Assembly: GCF_009650995.1 (NCBI RefSeq)
Contig: NZ_WHVV01000012.1
Location: 1-64,000, forward strand
Reading direction: 5' to 3'
From: Sporosarcina cascadiensis
GTDB lineage: Bacteria > Bacillota > Bacilli > Bacillales_A > Planococcaceae
Length of the DNA: 64,000 bases
The number at the start of each line of letters is the position of its first letter. The first letter of the stretch is position 1. The position numbers and the translations under genes are program-made. This document shows positions 60,547 through 64,000 of this stretch, piece after piece. The notes under the pieces were generated by a model that saw only the letters and a list, made by a program, of their open reading frames with translations, ran no database searches and was not told the origin of the DNA.

Positions 60547-61443
60547 CTAATCATTTGCGCCGCGCCGTCTGGCAGATTCCGCATAGGCAGAAGAACGGAA
60601 CCGCAAAACTGGATCTTCGCTGCATTCCAAGCCAGGCGTGGTAACTGTTGGATCAAATACCAGCTTCTCTGCATTGTCTGGACGAAGAGAGAGGAGTGTC
60701 AGGACGCCTGCTTCAATCTTTCTTCGGTTGCTGGGCCAGGCGATTGCCGGATTATCAACCGGATCTCCGGATTCTGCAAGCTGAATGAGCAGCCGGAATT
60801 GAATAAGCTCTCCAGACTGAACTTTTTTGATAAGAGTGCTTTCCATATCTGTTCCCTCCATATTGCTTTCATTAGAAGTCACAGGCTGCCATTCAAATCG
60901 TACGGCCTGTTTTTGCTGTCTTTCATTAATTAGGTAATAAGTGTGGAGGGCATAGTAATGAAGCGTTTCAAAGTTTTTAAAAGGTTTCAACTTTCTAAGA
61001 ATGGTTGCGAACGCCCTGTAATCTGCGTCATGCAATAGAAAATCCAAACGTTTTGACCAATCGCTTTTGTCACGTTCAAAAGTCTGCAACAAATTTATGA
61101 ATTCTTCTGGTGTTTCGCTGATAAAGACAGGTATATTGGCCATCGTCAAATTTGTAAAGGTATTAGCAGTTAACTGAAAGCGGACTGCCATGCCTTTTAT
61201 CGGATTCATTTTTTTATGTGGATTAGGTTTTGTGGAACTGTGGGAAAAGCGTACGATTGCAGAGACTTCTTTTTGCTGTAAATGTGCTGCTGTTGTAAAA
61301 GGTTCCGCAGCCCCGGTAGGCTGGAATTTTGCGTCAAAAGCTAAACCGACTGCATGTGCCCGGCGCAAATTGTTTTTTACCTGAAATGCTGATTCAATGG
61401 TGTTGATCGCACCAATTGCAGACAGTGGATTATGATCCTGCAT
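60547..61443 (-). CDS. Catalase-like heme peroxidase (SrpA-type)
   Basis: Small catalase-fold peroxidase of 298 residues. The distal His is H30 in RRAHAVG, the core sequence VRFSHSS and IPVFISETPEEFINLL follow the minimal catalases, and the proximal heme Tyr lies in RSSAY (RxxxY) near the C-terminus. No signal peptide is present, so it is probably cytoplasmic, unlike periplasmic SrpA forms. ATG 61443 is chosen because AAAGGAG is 8 nt upstream; the longer frame to 61470 has no site. Confidence 0.85.
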   Translation of the reverse strand: MQDHNPLSAIGAINTIESAFQVKNNLRRAHAVGLAFDAKFQPTGAAEPFTTAAHLQQKEVSAIVRFSHSSTKPNPHKKMNPIKGMAVRFQLTANTFTNLTMANIPVFISETPEEFINLLQTFERDKSDWSKRLDFLLHDADYRAFATILRKLKPFKNFETLHYYALHTYYLINERQQKQAVRFEWQPVTSNESNMEGTDMESTLIKKVQSGELIQFRLLIQLAESGDPVDNPAIAWPSNRRKIEAGVLTLLSLRPDNAEKLVFDPTVTTPGLECSEDPVLRFRSSAYAESARRRGAND

Positions 61444-61554
61444 TCTCATCGCTCCTTTATATATCAACATACCCTGATGTGAAAAAAATAATCGGTTAAA
61501 AAATCGAGAAATGGGGAATATAAGCTGTAGAACATTCAGAATGGAGGAAAATCA

Positions 61555-62130
61555 ATGAAACGGCTTTTTATTACCCTTATTTTAATTATGGCTTTAAGTC
61601 TGGCGGCCTGCGGTTCCGATGAAAAAACGCCGAACAGCAATGAAGGAACGAACAGTAATTCGTCAAACCAGACTGAACAGACAGATGGCACAATGGACAC
61701 CGGTGAACAATCGGATGCGGCTGCTGATCAGGGCGGCACTTCCGGTACTGCAACAGATTCGGGTACTCAAGCTGATACGAACAAAGATCAAATGCAGGCA
61801 GATATGGATCAGCTTACATTTAGAGAAATTGATATAGAAATTTCATATGGAAAAGACAGCGAATATGAAGCGGAAATTGACCAGGACGATGGACAGCCAA
61901 TTGAAGCTAAAGTAGAAGATGAAGTAAATGGTATGTACTTAAAAGGTCAGGAAGCATTTGATGATTTATATCCAAAAGTGAAACAGCTTGATTTGACGAA
62001 AGACAGCCCTAAAGAAGAAACGATCAATCAAGTATTGAAAGCATTTGATCTGAAAGATGATTATGAAAAGTTTGAAGTTGAAATTAAATTCAACGATGGG
62101 AGTAAATTGGATATTGAGGATCGAAAATAA
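61555..62130 (+). CDS. Lipoprotein with YusW-like domain
   Basis: Exported lipoprotein of 191 residues. Lipobox LAAC (Cys19), then a Ser/Thr/Asn/Gly-rich linker (about 20-80), then a YusW-like domain (FREIDIEISYGKDSEYEAEI, EAKVEDEVNGMYLKGQEAFDDLYP, VLKAFDLKDDYEKFEVEIKF). The domain is of unknown function. AATGGAGGAAAATC precedes the ATG; it is followed by a hairpin shared with the convergent gene. Confidence 0.82.
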   Translation: MKRLFITLILIMALSLAACGSDEKTPNSNEGTNSNSSNQTEQTDGTMDTGEQSDAAADQGGTSGTATDSGTQADTNKDQMQADMDQLTFREIDIEISYGKDSEYEAEIDQDDGQPIEAKVEDEVNGMYLKGQEAFDDLYPKVKQLDLTKDSPKEETINQVLKAFDLKDDYEKFEVEIKFNDGSKLDIEDRK

Positions 62131-62136
62131 AAGACG

Positions 62137-62168
62137 AGCAGCGTTCTCCTTAGAGGCGCTGCTTTTCT
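62137..62168. terminator. Terminator between convergent genes
   Basis: AGCAGCG pairs with CGCTGCT across a 13-nt loop, followed by TTTTCTT. Confidence 0.68.
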
Positions 62169-62173
62169 TATAT

Positions 62174-62518
62174 TCAAATATAATAAATAATCAATGCGAT
62201 GAGCATAAGTACAAATGAGGGAAGTCCCGCCAGGAAAAACCAAGCGGGGCTTGCTGGCAGGGTTTCCGAAAAGGGCCGCATGGACTCAATGGCTTCTTTT
62301 TGCCCCTTGCGTGCCAGAACCTTCCGTGTACTTTGCATAAAGAAATCAAAGAAGCCCGTACGGATAATATACATAACAGCACCAATAAACAGCGTGAGAA
62401 AGCTGATGAAAAAAGAGGTGTTGATATAATTGAGCAAGGACAACTTATCAAAGAATACCCAAATAGAAACAAAAATTACTATTTGGGTGATAAAAAAAAC
62501 AATAATAGTAGATTTCAT
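62174..62518 (-). CDS. DUF3899-like small membrane protein
   Basis: A 114-residue membrane protein with three hydrophobic segments (about 4-24, 33-53 and 90-113) and a cytoplasmic basic loop (TRKVLARKGQKEAIESMRP). The pattern matches DUF3899 of Bacillales. Function unknown. Confidence 0.68.
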   Translation of the reverse strand: MKSTIIVFFITQIVIFVSIWVFFDKLSLLNYINTSFFISFLTLFIGAVMYIIRTGFFDFFMQSTRKVLARKGQKEAIESMRPFSETLPASPAWFFLAGLPSFVLMLIALIIYYI

Positions 62519-62626
62519 ATAAATCCTTCTTTTCTTCTTTAATTACATATCTAGCTTCTATCATACAAGAATAAACGTAATAAATATAGAATTTACGCAG
62601 AAACTTTAAAATTAAGATAATTTCAT

Positions 62627-62640
62627 TGTTAGCGTTTACA
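62627..62640 (+). promoter_or_regulatory. cre-like site overlapping the opp -35
   Basis: TGTTAGCGTTTACA differs from the cre consensus at one position and contains the TTTACA -35 element of the following promoter. Confidence 0.7.
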
Positions 62641-62663
62641 TCTATAAATTTTTCTTGTATAAT
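62635..62663 (+). promoter_or_regulatory. SigA promoter of the OppA-like gene
   Basis: TTTACA (62635-62640), a 17-bp spacer and consensus TATAAT (62658-62663), about 45 bp before the start codon. Confidence 0.8.
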
Positions 62664-62708
62664 GAAATAGCTAGTTCTTCAAACAAACATAAAGGGGAGG
62701 TCAATGAT

Positions 62709-64000
62709 TTGAAGAGTAAAAAGTGGTTTTTACTAATGGCACTGACATTGGTGCTGAGTATGTTCCTGGCAGCTTGCGGCGGAGACAAAAAAGAAGAAGA
62801 CAAGCCTGCAGCAGAGCCGGATAAAGATGAGGGAAAGACAGAGAAACCAGCAGAAGAGGCTGGCGAGCCGGACGCTGAACAAGTATTGTACTTGGAAGAG
62901 TCCGCAGCAATTCCGTCTGTTGACTCAGCTATAGTTGAAGATCAAGTTGGGTTTAACGTGTTGAACAACATTAACGAAGGTCTTTACCGTTTGAACCAAG
63001 ATAATATTGCAGAACCTGCAATGGCAGCTGAAGAAGCTGAAGTAAGTGAAGATGGTTTAACTTATACATTTAAACTTCGTGATGCAAAATGGTCAGATGA
63101 TACTCCTGTAACAGCAGATGATTTCGTATATGCTTGGCAGCGTGCAATCGATCCGGCAACTGGTTCACCTTATGGACCATTCATGATGTCTGGCGTAGTG
63201 AAAAACGCGACAGAAATCTCTGAAGAAAAAATGGAAGTGTCTGAGCTAGGAGTTAAAGCTGTAGACGAAAAGACATTTGAAGTATCGCTAGAACGCCCAG
63301 TGCCTTATTTCTTATCTCTAATGTCATTCGGAACTTTCTATCCGTTAAAAGAAGAGTTCGTAACATCTAAAGGTGATGCGTATGCAACAAACTCTGAAGG
63401 ACTTCTATCAAATGGACCATTTGTTCTAACTGATTGGGATGGAACAGGCGACAGCTGGACATATAAGAAAAATGAACACTATTGGGATGCAGAAACTGTG
63501 AAGCTTGGAGAAATTCATGTTAACGTTGTAAAGGATCCTGCAACAGGTGTTAAGCTTTATCAAGATGGAAAGTTGGATTGGACGAGAGTATCTGGTGACC
63601 TTGCTATGCAGTATCGCGATGATCCAGAAGCAGTAATCCAACCTGAAACTTCTGTATTCTACTTTAAATTCAACCAAGAAAAAGGTGGAGAAAAAACTCC
63701 TCTTGCAAATGTAAACATTCGTAAAGCAATAGCGAAGTCTTTTGAAAAAGAAGACATGGTCGACGTGGTAATCGCTAACGGTTCACTAGCTGCAAATTAC
63801 TTGGTACCTACCGAGTTTGCATTTGATGAAAATGAAAAAGATTTCCGTGATTTAAGTGGTAACCATCTTGAGTACAATGTAGAAGAAGCACAAGAACATT
63901 GGAAAAAAGGGTTGGAAGAGTTAGGCGTGGACTCTCTTAAACTAGAAATTTTAGGTGGCGACACTGAACTTTCTAAGAAAATGGACGAGTACTTTAAGTC
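62709..64000 (+). CDS. oppA: Oligopeptide-binding lipoprotein OppA, cut by the window end
   Basis: Solute-binding protein of a peptide ABC transporter; 430 codons are visible. TTG start at 62709 with GGGGAGG 8 nt upstream; the nearby ATG 62704 runs into a stop at once. Lipobox FLAAC (Cys23) and an acidic linker follow. The SBP_bac_5 core includes LYRLNQDNIAEPAMA, YTFKLRDAKWSDDTPVTADDFVYAWQRA and YFLSLMSFGTFYPLKEEF. Very similar proteins are often present in several copies per Bacillales genome. Confidence 0.88.
   Translation, partial: MKSKKWFLLMALTLVLSMFLAACGGDKKEEDKPAAEPDKDEGKTEKPAEEAGEPDAEQVLYLEESAAIPSVDSAIVEDQVGFNVLNNINEGLYRLNQDNIAEPAMAAEEAEVSEDGLTYTFKLRDAKWSDDTPVTADDFVYAWQRAIDPATGSPYGPFMMSGVVKNATEISEEKMEVSELGVKAVDEKTFEVSLERPVPYFLSLMSFGTFYPLKEEFVTSKGDAYATNSEGLLSNGPFVLTDWDGTGDSWTYKKNEHYWDAETVKLGEIHVNVVKDPATGVKLYQDGKLDWTRVSGDLAMQYRDDPEAVIQPETSVFYFKFNQEKGGEKTPLANVNIRKAIAKSFEKEDMVDVVIANGSLAANYLVPTEFAFDENEKDFRDLSGNHLEYNVEEAQEHWKKGLEELGVDSLKLEILGGDTELSKKMDEYFK

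Overview
The window looks like a chromosomal segment of a low-to-moderate GC Gram-positive bacterium of the Bacillales. Planococcaceae, and Sporosarcina in particular, is my best guess. This is inferred from strong Shine-Dalgarno sites with frequent GTG/TTG starts, SigW-type ECF promoters, cre sites, intrinsic terminators after most operons, and close relatives of Bacillus subtilis genes (ydbST, yqhHG, bceRSAB, yfiBC-type ABC pair, bltD, yusW). No tRNA, rRNA, CRISPR or phage genes were seen.

Layout. 1-1170: an IS1380-family element cut by the window edge, beside a membrane-protein gene whose 3' end it disrupts. 1.3-7.4 kb: a metal-responsive czrA-type repressor with a P1B-4 ATPase, then a heterodimeric ABC exporter. 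7.6-15 kb: a stress block with a SigW-type promoter driving ydbST, two ECF sigma/anti-sigma pairs, an aspartate dehydrogenase-like gene, a Doc-type toxin-antitoxin pair and a Bax-inhibitor-like protein. 15.2-22.8 kb: a MoxR/VWA pair, a secreted SLH/YcdB-type protein, and yqhH-yqhG. 23-27.6 kb: a complete BceRSAB peptide-antibiotic module. 27.8-30.3 kb: a TetR / BltD-like acetyltransferase / MATE operon. 30.4-35.3 kb: guanine deaminase, a Tat-exported GMC dehydrogenase and an acidic lipoprotein.

35.6-60.4 kb is the centrepiece: an apparently complete route from kynurenine or anthranilate to central metabolism. KynU would make anthranilate. An HpaB/HpaC-like two-component monooxygenase would make 3-hydroxyanthranilate. 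3-hydroxyanthranilate dioxygenase, ACMS decarboxylase, aminomuconate-semialdehyde dehydrogenase, a RidA-type deaminase, a 4-OT tautomerase, 4-oxalocrotonate decarboxylase, the dienoate hydratase, an aldolase and an acylating acetaldehyde dehydrogenase would then yield pyruvate and acetyl-CoA. An amino-acid permease, two TRAP transporters and an MFS protein supply transport. A TetR and an IclR regulator accompany the genes. I find three near-identical TTTCA-N5-TGAAA palindromes, one before iclR, one before the monooxygenase and one before the dioxygenase operon, which suggests a shared regulon. An AT-rich block (about 46.8-51.5 kb) carrying an IS1380 scar, two GC-rich intergenic elements, a DUF2294-like gene, an esterase and the second TRAP system splits the cluster and looks inserted.

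60.5-64 kb: a catalase-like peroxidase, a YusW-like lipoprotein, a DUF3899-like protein and the start of an OppA-type lipoprotein with a cre-overlapped promoter.

The most unusual non-coding signal is four intergenic arrays of a short motif repeated at almost exactly 21-bp intervals: GCTCAT-type at 7.5 and 12.2 kb, GCCAAA-type at 27.7 and 32.0 kb. Each sits next to an intrinsic terminator. I do not recognise them.
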